Source: Firmicutes bacterium AM41-11
Lineage (GTDB): Bacteria; Bacillota_I; Bacilli_A; Erysipelotrichales; Erysipelotrichaceae
Reading direction: 5' to 3'
DNA length: 43,541 nt
NCBI GenBank assembly: GCA_003480165.1
Contig: QUIQ01000016.1
Location: 1 to 43,541 of the forward strand
A program made the position numbers and the translations under genes. Under the pieces are notes generated by a model, which saw only the letters and a list, made by a program, of their open reading frames with translations, did not search any database and was not told the DNA's origin. Positions 1 to 7,878 of the stretch are shown in pieces (within the stretch, counting starts at the first letter, position 1; the number at the start of each line of letters is the position of its first letter).

Positions 1-97
1 GTGCCCCTGCGAAGATAGCAAGCTGCTGGGTTTTTTTATGTCTGACCCTTTATCTGCATGTGAGCCTGCGAACAGGCAAGCTGCTGGGTCATTTTTT
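1..97 (+). repeat. Tandem imperfect hairpin/terminator repeat
   Basis: Two related units of about 38 nt lie about 58 nt apart (1-38 and 59-98). Both contain CTGCGAA, then AAGCTGCTGGGT, then a run of seven T and ATG. The second unit folds well: GCCTG-CGAA-CAGGC is a 5-bp stem with a tetraloop, and outer arms TGACCC (45-50) and GGGTCA (86-91) enclose it, followed by T7. The first unit is cut by the window edge. They look like duplicated terminators of an upstream transcript, or the 3' end of a small structured RNA. Confidence 0.45.
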
Positions 98-98
98 T
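45..98 (+). terminator. Rho-independent terminator with a branched stem
   Basis: Outer arms TGACCC/GGGTCA enclose an inner GCCTG-CGAA-CAGGC hairpin, and a T7 tract follows. It would end a transcript entering from left of the window. Confidence 0.5.
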
Positions 99-109
99 AT
101 GCCTTTGTT

Positions 110-146
110 TAGTGTTCACACATTCGTGAAGGCTCTTTTTTTATTT
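110..146 (+). terminator. Weak additional terminator
   Basis: AGTGTTCAC and GTGAAGGCT pair with one mismatch and one wobble around a 6-nt loop, followed by CTTTTTTTA. This is the third terminator-like structure in 150 bases before the first gene. Confidence 0.3.
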
Positions 147-155
147 TGCCTTGTA

Positions 156-164
156 TGATATACT
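156..164 (+). promoter_or_regulatory. Extended -10 promoter of the SGNH gene
   Basis: TGATATACT is an extended -10 (TGn + TATACT) about 22 bases before the ATG at 187. There is no good -35. The same nine bases recur as an extended -10 before the PHP gene (34818-34826). Confidence 0.4.
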
Positions 165-186
165 TGAGCAAAAAGATGGGATTTGT

Positions 187-957
187 ATGAAAAATAAGCA
201 AAAAGTGCAAAAATTGAATAAACGAAACTTCGTTTTTTTTAGTTTACTTATATTATTGATATTTGTAGGCTTTTTTGTTGCCCGCAACAACAATTCAGCC
301 TCTAGTCAAGGTCAAACGTATATTAAAAACCTGGAGTCAGCAGATGTATCTTCCGTAAAGAAGAAAGTTCAAACAAAGCGTAAAAAAGAGCGTAAGGAAG
401 CCATTGAATCTGGCAAAGTCGATTATACTTCTGTGTTTGATGACTATGTCGTTTTAGGCGATTCGCGTGCTGTTGGTTTTGAAAGCTATGGCGTTTTGGA
501 TTCAAGTCGTGTATTAGCGGATGTTGGTACCAATGTGCAAAATGTGGACTCGCATTTAGAGGAAATAAAAGCTTTAAAACCAAGTATGGTTATTTTATCT
601 TTTGGTTTGAATGATATGGAAGGCGACTTAGATTCTCTAAAGGGTGGCTATGGTGCGGTTTATGCAAAAGAAATTAAGAAGGTGCTAAAAATCGTTCCGG
701 ATGCAAAGATTTATGTGCTTTCTATCTTACCAGTTACAAGTTCCGCTATTTCTAATTCCCCTCCACTAAGTAATATTTCACACTATAATAAAGCGCTGAA
801 TAAGATGTGTAAGAAGTATCATTGGGTTTATGTAGATGGTTCAAATCTTATTGATGATGATTCAATCTATGAAGGGGATGGTATCCACTTTAAAGGTAGC
901 TTTTATGATACTTGGACGAAGTATATTGCGCAATCTATCATGGATAATGAAGATTAA
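187..957 (+). CDS. Membrane-anchored SGNH/GDSL hydrolase
   Basis: A 256-residue protein with a short basic N-terminus and one hydrophobic anchor (about residues 14-32), then a Lys/Arg-rich linker (57-71) and an extracytoplasmic SGNH domain. Block I is GDSR (nucleophile Ser93), the block III Asn lies in GLND (140-143), and the Asp-x-x-His pair is D231/H234. The family contains O-acetylesterases and O-acetyltransferases, so adding or removing acyl groups on a wall glycan is likely. I chose the ATG at 187 because it follows GATGGGA, because an extended -10 lies just upstream, and because it places the anchor at the N-terminus. A strong terminator separates it from the DUF4358-MBOAT-DHHW genes, but the shared theme suggests it acts with them. 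The substrate is unknown. Confidence 0.8.
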   Translation: MKNKQKVQKLNKRNFVFFSLLILLIFVGFFVARNNNSASSQGQTYIKNLESADVSSVKKKVQTKRKKERKEAIESGKVDYTSVFDDYVVLGDSRAVGFESYGVLDSSRVLADVGTNVQNVDSHLEEIKALKPSMVILSFGLNDMEGDLDSLKGGYGAVYAKEIKKVLKIVPDAKIYVLSILPVTSSAISNSPPLSNISHYNKALNKMCKKYHWVYVDGSNLIDDDSIYEGDGIHFKGSFYDTWTKYIAQSIMDNED

Positions 958-976
958 CGAATCAATTTTTCAAGTG

Positions 977-1026
977 AAGTAGATTCAATTTGCACTTCAT
1001 TTTGTGCATTGAATCTACTTTTTTTG
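977..1026 (+). terminator. Strong Rho-independent terminator
   Basis: AGTAGATTCAAT pairs with ATTGAATCTACT, the stem continues inward with GCAC/GTGC, and T7 follows. It ends the SGNH gene. Confidence 0.85.
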
Positions 1027-1216
1027 TGCGTTTTATGCTACTATTCGTTTCAGATAAAGGGACAATTATGATTAAGAAGAAAAATACTAGTATAGGATAC
1101 TTCTTAGGATTCGTATTGTTTCGGTATGAGTCTTTTTGTCTTTTAAGAGTGAGCTCATCCAGGTATTTAAAATAAAAGGTAGCTTACAGTATTGCGTTTA
1201 TGACGGAGGATCCGCA

Positions 1217-1705
1217 ATGAAAAAAGGTTTAATATTTCAAGGAATTATTTTCCTTTGCATCTTGATATTTATTGGACAATTTTTTTACAGTCCAAAAGAT
1301 AGTTCCGCACCATTTAATACAGTCGTATCATCTTCCATTTCCATATTGAAGAAAGAAAATTATATTCAAGAAGACAATCGGAATATGCGTCGTTTCTTAT
1401 CTATTGATCCAACGGTGTATCAATCTATTTCGTATTATAAAAATAAAGATGATATGGAAGCTAGTGAACTTGTGGTTGTTCAATTTAAAGATCATGGACA
1501 AGCTCAAGCTTTTAGTGATGCGATGGAAAAGCGTATGCAGAATCAAGAAAATACGTATGGTGGATACTTACCGAAACAAGCAGATTTAGTAAAAAAAGGG
1601 GTTGTATATACCCAGGCAAATTATGGTTTATATGTCGTAAACAAAGATGCAGATCAAATTCTTACGAATTTTAAAGATGCCTTAAAGAAAGGAGATTCAA
1701 AATGA
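1217..1705 (+). CDS. DUF4358 family membrane-anchored protein
   Basis: A 162-residue protein with an N-terminal hydrophobic segment (about 4-24) and a small extracytoplasmic alpha/beta domain. The motif YYKNKDDMEASELVVVQFKD and the C-terminal YGLYVVNKDADQ look like the DUF4358 family, which I recall near MBOAT and DHHW genes in Bacillota; its function is unknown. The ATG at 1217 follows CGGAGGATCCGC, an excellent ribosome binding site, while the upstream in-frame codons add only an implausible leader. The stop overlaps the MBOAT start (ATGA at 1702-1705), which implies translational coupling and a joint role in acyl transfer. The family call rests on pattern and context. Confidence 0.65.
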   Translation: MKKGLIFQGIIFLCILIFIGQFFYSPKDSSAPFNTVVSSSISILKKENYIQEDNRNMRRFLSIDPTVYQSISYYKNKDDMEASELVVVQFKDHGQAQAFSDAMEKRMQNQENTYGGYLPKQADLVKKGVVYTQANYGLYVVNKDADQILTNFKDALKKGDSK

Positions 1706-3093
1706 CATTTTCTAGTTTGATTTTCCTTTTTGGTTTCTTACCAATTATTCTCGTTTTATATCATGTGATTCCTACTGGATTCATGAAAAATATCTTATTG
1801 ATTCTGGCAAGCTTTCTTTTTTACGCTTGGGATTCCCCCATTTATCTTGTTCTTTTAGTGCTTTCGATATTATGGAATTACAGTGCCGGAATCAACCTTT
1901 CTAAGGTAAGTGATAAAAAGAAACGTAAGCGGCTTTTCTGGCTTTCGGTTGCGGTGAATTTACTTATTTTGGCTTTCTTTAAATATGCGAATTTTATTGT
2001 AAGCATTTTAAATAGTTTTTCTTTATCACTTCAACCATTTAGTTTTCACTTACCAATTGGTTTATCTTTCTTTACTTTTAGTGCGATTTCTTATTTGGCC
2101 GATGTATATATGGAAAAGGTTCCGGTACAGAAGAATTTAATGAAATTAGCTTTATATATTTCATTCTTTGGCAAAGTGAATATGGGACCTATTGTTCAAT
2201 ATAATCAAATGGAAGATCAGCTCCAAAAACGTGATTGTACCTTTGAAGATTTTAATGAGGGAATCTTCTTATTTTTCAAAGGCTTATTTAAAAAGGTTCT
2301 CTTAGCGGACCGTTTGGCTTTGCTCTTTGCCGGACTGCAGCACAATGGTACGGTTCTTGGTACTTGGTTATTTGCGATTAGCTATATGTTACAAATCTAT
2401 TTTGATTTCTCTGGTTATAGTGACATGGCCATTGGATTATCCCGATTATTTGGTTTCCACTTTAAACCAAACTTTAACCATCCATATTGTGCAATCAGTG
2501 TACAAGATTTCTGGAGAAGATGGCATATATCCTTGTCTCAATGGTTTAGAGATTACATTTATATTCCACTTGGTGGAAATCGAGTTTCTACCAAGTTATA
2601 TATTCGGAATATCTTTGTGGTTTGGTTCTTAACGGGTTTATGGCATGGAGCTAACTGGACCTTTATTGTATGGGGTGTATATTATGGCTGTTTCCTTTTG
2701 TTGGAAAAATTTGTCTTAAATAAAGTTTTTGAAAAATGTCCAACTTGGATTCGCAGAGTGTATACATTATTGGTTGTATTGATTGCCTGGGTTTTCTTTA
2801 TGAGCCCATCCATAAGCAAAGCTTTACAAACCATTGCATGTATGTTTGGTGTGGGTGCCAAAGGGTTAATCAATACAGAAGTTTTCTTCTATCTAAAGAA
2901 CTACTTCTTATGTATTGTCTTTGCGTGCATCCTCAGTGGAAATACGTATAAATACTTCCAAAGAGCCAACTTTGTATGCTTTAAAAACAAGGCGCATCTT
3001 GTGATGAGTATTGTATATATTGTTTTATTCTTTATCAGTGTTTCATTTATTGTTTCAAGTACATTTCAAACGTTCTTATATTTTGCGTTCTAG
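1702..3093 (+). CDS. MBOAT family O-acyltransferase (AlgI/DltB-like)
   Basis: A 463-residue multi-pass membrane protein. It carries the family core: a DFWRRWHISLSQWFRDY block followed by IPLGGNR, and the invariant catalytic His in WHGANWTF (His315). Enzymes of this family move acyl groups from a cytoplasmic donor across the membrane to an extracytoplasmic partner. Length is normal for AlgI/PatA-like proteins. It is coupled by a 4-base overlap to the DUF4358 gene and followed 12 bases later by a DHHW gene, the usual MBOAT plus SGNH-like partner arrangement. No dltA or dltC is present, so glycan O-acetylation is more likely than D-alanylation. Confidence 0.9.
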   Translation: MTFSSLIFLFGFLPIILVLYHVIPTGFMKNILLILASFLFYAWDSPIYLVLLVLSILWNYSAGINLSKVSDKKKRKRLFWLSVAVNLLILAFFKYANFIVSILNSFSLSLQPFSFHLPIGLSFFTFSAISYLADVYMEKVPVQKNLMKLALYISFFGKVNMGPIVQYNQMEDQLQKRDCTFEDFNEGIFLFFKGLFKKVLLADRLALLFAGLQHNGTVLGTWLFAISYMLQIYFDFSGYSDMAIGLSRLFGFHFKPNFNHPYCAISVQDFWRRWHISLSQWFRDYIYIPLGGNRVSTKLYIRNIFVVWFLTGLWHGANWTFIVWGVYYGCFLLLEKFVLNKVFEKCPTWIRRVYTLLVVLIAWVFFMSPSISKALQTIACMFGVGAKGLINTEVFFYLKNYFLCIVFACILSGNTYKYFQRANFVCFKNKAHLVMSIVYIVLFFISVSFIVSSTFQTFLYFAF

Positions 3094-3105
3094 AAAGGAG
3101 CACCT

Positions 3106-4212
3106 ATGCATAAACAAATCGAAAAAGCTAAAAAAATCTTATGCCGCTTCTTTCTTATCGTGGTTGTAGTTGGCCTGGTCGGTAATATCATTTTGCCAGA
3201 TAAAGATATGTCAGCCTTAGAAAATCGTTCTTTAGCGAAGTTTCCTACCCAAATCAATAAAGATTTTTTTAAGAACTTGGAAACATATTATTCGGATCAA
3301 TTTATTGGGCGGAATGCTTTCTTACATTTAAACTACTGTGCGCAAAAAGCATCGGGCGTATCTAAAATTCAAGATGTTTATTTAGGTAAACATCAATTAA
3401 TTGAAGATGTGGCCAAGCCAAACAAAGAACAAGAACAAAGAAACTTAGATGCGATAAATGCCTTTGCGAAGAGTAATAAACATTGTAAGTTCCAATTTAT
3501 GTTGGTTCCTAATGCCGTAAATATTCAAAAAGATAAGCTACCAGCTTTTGCGAAAACCGCAGATCAAAATACGCAAATCGATGCAGTGTATCAAAGTTTA
3601 AATGAGAAAATTAAAAAAGTAGATACACGACCTATCTTAAATCAACATAAAAATGAATATTTATATTATAAAACGGATCACCATTGGACCAGTTTAGGTG
3701 CTTATTATGGAGCAAAAGCTTTAAATAAGAATATTTCCTTAGATGATTATCAAGCTATGTCAGTTTCTAATCATTTTAGAGGAACCTTGGAAAGTAAAAC
3801 TGGATCTCTTTTATTAAAGGATTCCATTGATATTTATCCACCAAAAAATTTGGATTATATTGTGACCTATGGTTCAACTTTAAAAACCACAAGATCAATT
3901 TATCAATCCAAGCCATTACAAGAAAAAGATCAATACCAAGTTTTCTTTGGAGGAAATGAAGGTATGATTAATATTTCTGTTAACAATAACTCGAAAAAAC
4001 ACTTGTTGTTGATCAAAGACTCGTATGCCAATGAATTGGTTCAATTCTTATTGCCATATTACCGAACTATTACTATTATTGATCCAAGATACTATTTTGA
4101 TGACATCAATCGCCAAATGAAAACAGATCTAATTACTGATGTATTATTTGTTTATAACACAAATACTTTTGTACAAGATACATCTTTGGCAGATTGTATT
4201 GGTGCCAATTAA
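3106..4212 (+). CDS. DHHW/AlgJ-like SGNH-fold acyltransferase partner
   Basis: A 368-residue protein with an N-terminal membrane anchor (about 13-30) and an extracytoplasmic SGNH-like domain. The family signature DHHW is at residues 191-194 within YKTDHHWTSLGAYY, and a nucleophile block lies near the C-terminus (LLIKDSYANELVQFL, Ser in KDSYAN). AlgJ/AlgX-like proteins receive acyl groups from an MBOAT protein and pass them to polysaccharide outside the membrane. The gene starts after AAAGGAGCACCT, 12 bases behind the MBOAT gene, and a terminator follows, so it closes the cassette. The acceptor is inferred to be the wall polysaccharide built by genes further downstream. Confidence 0.82.
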   Translation: MHKQIEKAKKILCRFFLIVVVVGLVGNIILPDKDMSALENRSLAKFPTQINKDFFKNLETYYSDQFIGRNAFLHLNYCAQKASGVSKIQDVYLGKHQLIEDVAKPNKEQEQRNLDAINAFAKSNKHCKFQFMLVPNAVNIQKDKLPAFAKTADQNTQIDAVYQSLNEKIKKVDTRPILNQHKNEYLYYKTDHHWTSLGAYYGAKALNKNISLDDYQAMSVSNHFRGTLESKTGSLLLKDSIDIYPPKNLDYIVTYGSTLKTTRSIYQSKPLQEKDQYQVFFGGNEGMINISVNNNSKKHLLLIKDSYANELVQFLLPYYRTITIIDPRYYFDDINRQMKTDLITDVLFVYNTNTFVQDTSLADCIGAN

Positions 4213-4238
4213 TCTCACTGAAAAGTGGGATTTTTTTA
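4213..4238 (+). terminator. Rho-independent terminator
   Basis: TCTCACT/AGTGGGA stem with a GAAA loop and T7, directly after the DHHW stop codon. Confidence 0.8.
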
Positions 4239-4269
4239 TTAGTGAAAGTCTAAGCGCTTACAGCGAAAT

Positions 4270-4298
4270 TTGGTGATTTTATGCAAGTGTGTTAGGAT
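4270..4298 (+). promoter_or_regulatory. Promoter of the first ChW gene
   Basis: TTGGTG (4270-4275), a 17-base spacer and TAGGAT (4293-4298), preceded by an extended TGT. It sits between a terminator and a strong AAAGGAGGAG ribosome binding site (4311-4320). Confidence 0.4.
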
Positions 4299-4323
4299 AT
4301 ACAAGGGTAGAAAGGAGGAGAGA

Positions 4324-5916
4324 ATGAGAAAAAAGAATAAAATTGTTTTATATTTTGTAGTTTATTTGCTTCTTTTTTGTGGATATACTTCGGTAAATAA
4401 AGTGCTTGCAGCAGAAACCACTCCAACTGCGATTAGTGAAACTAGTGAATCCGCAGATCAAAATAATTCGACAACATTAAATGAATCGAATCAATCCGTA
4501 GACGGAACAACTCCAGCAAGTCAGAATACATCGACTTCTGTAAAATATGAAAGCCATGTCCAAAATAATGGATGGCAAGAAGAAAAGAAAGATGGAGAAT
4601 TAAGTGGAACAACAGGCGAAAGCAAGCGATTAGAAGCTGTTAATATTTCTTTAGTAAATCCCGAATACCAAGGGAACATTAATTATCAAGCCCATGTACA
4701 AGATATTGGTTGGCAAACAACCGTTTGGGGCGGACAAGTTGCTGGAACAGTAGGCCAAGCAAAAAGATTAGAAGCTGTTAAAATGTGGTTAACAGGTGAT
4801 ATGGCGAATTATTACAGTATCCAATATCGTGTTCATATTCAAGATATTGGTTGGCAAGATTGGGCTCGTGATGGAATTATCGCCGGAACAATAGGTTTAG
4901 GTAAACGCATTGAAGCGATAGAAATTCGCTTAATAGATTTGCGTACAGTAGACCCAGACATTTATTACTCATCCCATGTACAAGATAAAGGCTGGACCGG
5001 TAACGTACAAAATGGTCAAACGTCTGGAACAACTGGACAATCAAAAAGAATGGAAGCCTTTACGGTAGGATTAAACAATTCTAAATATGGTGGCGATGTT
5101 ATTTATCAAGCCCATGTACAAGATATTGGATGGCAAAATTGGGTTAAAAATGGTCAAGTTGCTGGAACAACTGGCTTAGGGAAGAGCCTACAAGCTATAT
5201 GTATTGCTTTAACTGGAAATATAGCCAATGATTATTCAATTTATTATCGCGTACATTCTAGAGATTTTGGTTGGTTAGATTGGGCTAGTGACGGAAATGT
5301 TGCTGGAACAACAGGCTTAGGAAAAGCTATTGAAGCAATCCAAATTCATTTAATGAAAAAAATTGATTTAAAAGCTCTTGAAACAAATAGTGAAGTATCA
5401 TCTATTTGTGATAAAAAAGGTTATAAAAATGGAGCTGTAGTAACAGAATGGAAAAACATCAATGGAAATAGTTACTACTTTGGAAATGATGGTGTTTTAG
5501 TTGTTAACCAATCCATTAAAAAAGATGGAAAACAAGGTTATGTAAATCAATTTGGAAAGTTCGTTCTTTCTAATTCAGGTTTACCTAGTAATGATTTTGT
5601 TTGGAATGGTCCTAAATTAACAGCTCAAATGGGTGTTAACTATGGCCCAACTGGCAAAGAAACATATTACAATTTACCAATGGGTGGTGTCGTTGCGATT
5701 ATGCGTGGCTTAGGTTATTCGGAAGCAGAATATCCTTATTGGGTTCGTAGCGATGGTGTAAAAATGTTTGGTAACTATGTTATGGTTGCTGCGCATCTAG
5801 GTGTTTTCCCAAGAGGTTCTTTAGTAAACTGTAGTTTAGGAAAAGCCATTGTATGTGATACAGGATCTTTTGCTTATGGAAATCCTTATCAATTAGATAT
5901 CGCCACAAATTGGTAG
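4324..5916 (+). CDS. Secreted ChW-repeat protein with a 3D-like C-terminal domain
   Basis: A 530-residue protein with a signal peptide (cleavage near residue 30, KVLAA), a Ser/Thr/Asn-rich linker (31-73) and six ChW repeats (about 75-345). Each repeat has the pattern HVQDxGW, DGxxxGTTG and KRLEAIxI. A glucan/choline-binding-like module follows (GYKNGAVVTEWKNINGNSYY), then a C-terminal domain of about 100 residues ending with PRGS, VCDTG and LDIATNW. That ending resembles the 3D (double-psi barrel) fold of MltA/YocH-type muralytic enzymes, with Asp in CDTG and in LDIA. I infer a wall-bound peptidoglycan-cleaving enzyme. The ATG at 4324 follows AAAGGAGGAG. It is a close paralogue of the next gene, which carries a GH25 domain instead. 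Confidence 0.75.
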   Translation: MRKKNKIVLYFVVYLLLFCGYTSVNKVLAAETTPTAISETSESADQNNSTTLNESNQSVDGTTPASQNTSTSVKYESHVQNNGWQEEKKDGELSGTTGESKRLEAVNISLVNPEYQGNINYQAHVQDIGWQTTVWGGQVAGTVGQAKRLEAVKMWLTGDMANYYSIQYRVHIQDIGWQDWARDGIIAGTIGLGKRIEAIEIRLIDLRTVDPDIYYSSHVQDKGWTGNVQNGQTSGTTGQSKRMEAFTVGLNNSKYGGDVIYQAHVQDIGWQNWVKNGQVAGTTGLGKSLQAICIALTGNIANDYSIYYRVHSRDFGWLDWASDGNVAGTTGLGKAIEAIQIHLMKKIDLKALETNSEVSSICDKKGYKNGAVVTEWKNINGNSYYFGNDGVLVVNQSIKKDGKQGYVNQFGKFVLSNSGLPSNDFVWNGPKLTAQMGVNYGPTGKETYYNLPMGGVVAIMRGLGYSEAEYPYWVRSDGVKMFGNYVMVAAHLGVFPRGSLVNCSLGKAIVCDTGSFAYGNPYQLDIATNW

Positions 5917-5923
5917 ATAGAAA

Positions 5924-5945
5924 TAAAATTCTATATAGAATTTTA
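5924..5945 (+). repeat. Perfect 22-bp palindrome between the ChW genes
   Basis: TAAAATTC-TATATA-GAATTTTA is its own reverse complement. It lies in the 50-base gap between two paralogues, 7 bases after the first stop. No T-tract follows, so it is not a standard terminator; it could be an operator or an mRNA-stabilising hairpin. Confidence 0.6.
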
Positions 5946-5966
5946 TGATTTAGAGGGAGGGATTCT

Positions 5967-7781
5967 ATGAAGAAAAAAGATTATTCACTTTGTGTTTGTT
6001 TTGTTATTTTTGTGATGTGCTTTTTTGGCTTTGTTTCAATAAACAAAGTTTATGCTTCAGAAGTAACTCCGGATGAAATCTCTGAAGTAAATGAATCAAA
6101 TGAATCCTTAGAACAGACAACTCCAACAAGTGGGAACACTTCTACTTCGGTAGATTATGAAAGTCATGTCCAAGACAAAGGATGGCAAGAAGAAAAGAAG
6201 GATGGAGAAGTTAGCGGTACAACTGGTGAAAGTAAGCGAATTGAAGCCGTTAATATTCAATTAGAAAATCAAGAATATCAAGGAAATATTAATTATCAAG
6301 CCCATGTACAAGATATTGGTTGGCAAACAACCGTTTGGGGCGGACAAGTTGCAGGTACAACTGGGCAAAGCAAACGACTAGAAGCAATACGTATTTGGTT
6401 AACTGGCGATATTGCAAATTATTACAGCATTCAATATCGTGCGCATATTCAAGATATTGGTTGGCAAGATTGGGCTTGTGATGGAATTATAGCCGGCACA
6501 ACAGGCCTAGGTAAACGATTAGAAGCTTTGCAAATTTGCTTGGTTCGAATCAACAATCAAGCTGATCCAGAAATCCATTACACATCGCATGTGCAAGATT
6601 ATGGCTGGCAGTCAAATAAAACCGATGGACAAATTTCCGGAACAACCGGACAATCAAAAAGAGTGGAAGCCTTTACGGTAGGATTAAACAATTCTAAATA
6701 TAGTGGTGATGTTATTTATCAAGCCCATGTACAAGATATTGGATGGCAAAACTGGGTTAAAAATGGTCAGATAGCTGGAACAACTGGATTAGGGAAGAGC
6801 CTACAAGCCATACGTATTGCTTTAACTGGAAATATAGCCAATGAATATTCAATTTATTACCGCGTACATTCAAGTGATTTTGGTTGGTTAGATTGGGCTA
6901 GTGATAAAAATGTTGCTGGAACAACAGGCTTAGGAAAAGCTATTGAAGCAATCCAAATTCATTTAATGAAAAAAATTGATTTAAAAGCCCTTGAAACAAA
7001 TAGCGAAGTATCATCTATCTGTGATAGAAAAGGTTATAAAAACGGAGTAGCAGTAACCGGATGGAAAAACATCAATGGAGACAGTTATTACTTTGGCAAT
7101 GATGGTGTATTAGTTGTTAATCAATCTATTACAAAAGATGATAAGCAAGGATATGTAAATAATTTGGGTAAATTTGTGCTTTCAAATAATGGCATTTTCA
7201 TGCATGGAATCGATATTTCAGAATGGAACTATGATATCGATTTAACACCTTATAAGGATAATTTTGTCATTATTCGTCTTGGTTGGTATAACACGTTAGA
7301 TAAGAAAGCATTAAGAAACATTCAATTATGTGAACAATTAGGTATTCCATATGGTGTTTACTTGTATTCATATGCAACAAGTATTGAAGAAAGTAGAATG
7401 GAAGCTAATTTTGTTTTAAATCAATTAAGTCATTGTAGTAATTTACGTGTTGGCGTTTGGTATGACATGGAAGATGCAGATAACTATAAGGCCAATCGTG
7501 GATCTTTGGTTGGCTCATTAATGACCAACATGTGTAATACATTCTGTTCCATTTTACAGAATGCTGGTTACTATACAGGTGTTTATTCGAGCTCTTCATG
7601 GTTTAATTATTATTTGACCAATCTAAATACAAATATTCCTAAATGGGTTGCTCATTGGGATAACAATGATGGTCAATTACATTCGAATTTATCAAACATG
7701 GCTGTACTACACCAATATACAAGCATACCATTAGATCAAAATGTAATGTATGTACCTTTAGAAACATTTAAATTAAAATAA
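5967..7781 (+). CDS. Secreted ChW-repeat GH25 muramidase
   Basis: A 604-residue protein with a signal peptide (about 1-31, ending KVYAS), an acidic Ser/Thr linker, six ChW repeats (about 60-330), one glucan/choline-binding-like module (GYKNGVAVTGWKNINGDSYY) and a C-terminal GH25 lysozyme domain (412-604). GH25 features are GIDISEWN (D416), VWYDMED (D500 and E502 as catalytic acids) and a terminal HQYTS block. It would cleave the MurNAc-GlcNAc bond, with the repeats probably holding it in the wall. The start follows GAGGGAGGGATTCT. Long DNA stretches are almost identical to the preceding gene, so the pair arose by duplication with exchange of the C-terminal domain, possibly with later gene conversion. 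Confidence 0.88.
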   Translation: MKKKDYSLCVCFVIFVMCFFGFVSINKVYASEVTPDEISEVNESNESLEQTTPTSGNTSTSVDYESHVQDKGWQEEKKDGEVSGTTGESKRIEAVNIQLENQEYQGNINYQAHVQDIGWQTTVWGGQVAGTTGQSKRLEAIRIWLTGDIANYYSIQYRAHIQDIGWQDWACDGIIAGTTGLGKRLEALQICLVRINNQADPEIHYTSHVQDYGWQSNKTDGQISGTTGQSKRVEAFTVGLNNSKYSGDVIYQAHVQDIGWQNWVKNGQIAGTTGLGKSLQAIRIALTGNIANEYSIYYRVHSSDFGWLDWASDKNVAGTTGLGKAIEAIQIHLMKKIDLKALETNSEVSSICDRKGYKNGVAVTGWKNINGDSYYFGNDGVLVVNQSITKDDKQGYVNNLGKFVLSNNGIFMHGIDISEWNYDIDLTPYKDNFVIIRLGWYNTLDKKALRNIQLCEQLGIPYGVYLYSYATSIEESRMEANFVLNQLSHCSNLRVGVWYDMEDADNYKANRGSLVGSLMTNMCNTFCSILQNAGYYTGVYSSSSWFNYYLTNLNTNIPKWVAHWDNNDGQLHSNLSNMAVLHQYTSIPLDQNVMYVPLETFKLK

Positions 7782-7842
7782 TTAAATCAAGTTGAATGAA
7801 GGAATTTGTTTATGTGTTCTTATGTGAAAATGTAAGACGAAA

Positions 7843-7872
7843 TTGACAAGTTCCCTTTTTTGTGGATATAAT
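7843..7872 (+). promoter_or_regulatory. Consensus SigA promoter for a leaderless transcript
   Basis: TTGACA (7843-7848), an 18-base spacer and TATAAT (7867-7872): both hexamers are perfect. The ATG of the LCP gene is at 7879, about where transcription would start, so the mRNA would have little or no leader and no ribosome binding site. Confidence 0.75.
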
Positions 7873-7878
7873 TTTTTT

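Noticed and set aside
1068..1175. 36-codon frame after AAAGGGACAATT upstream of the DUF4358 gene
   Set aside because: The ribosome-site-like sequence is weak, the peptide has no clear membrane or domain pattern, and it ends in the leader of the next gene. I see no support beyond an open frame.
4324..7781. ChW repeat DNA as a CRISPR-like or mobile repeat array
   Set aside because: The repeats are in-frame protein repeats with conserved residues and no unique spacers of fixed length.
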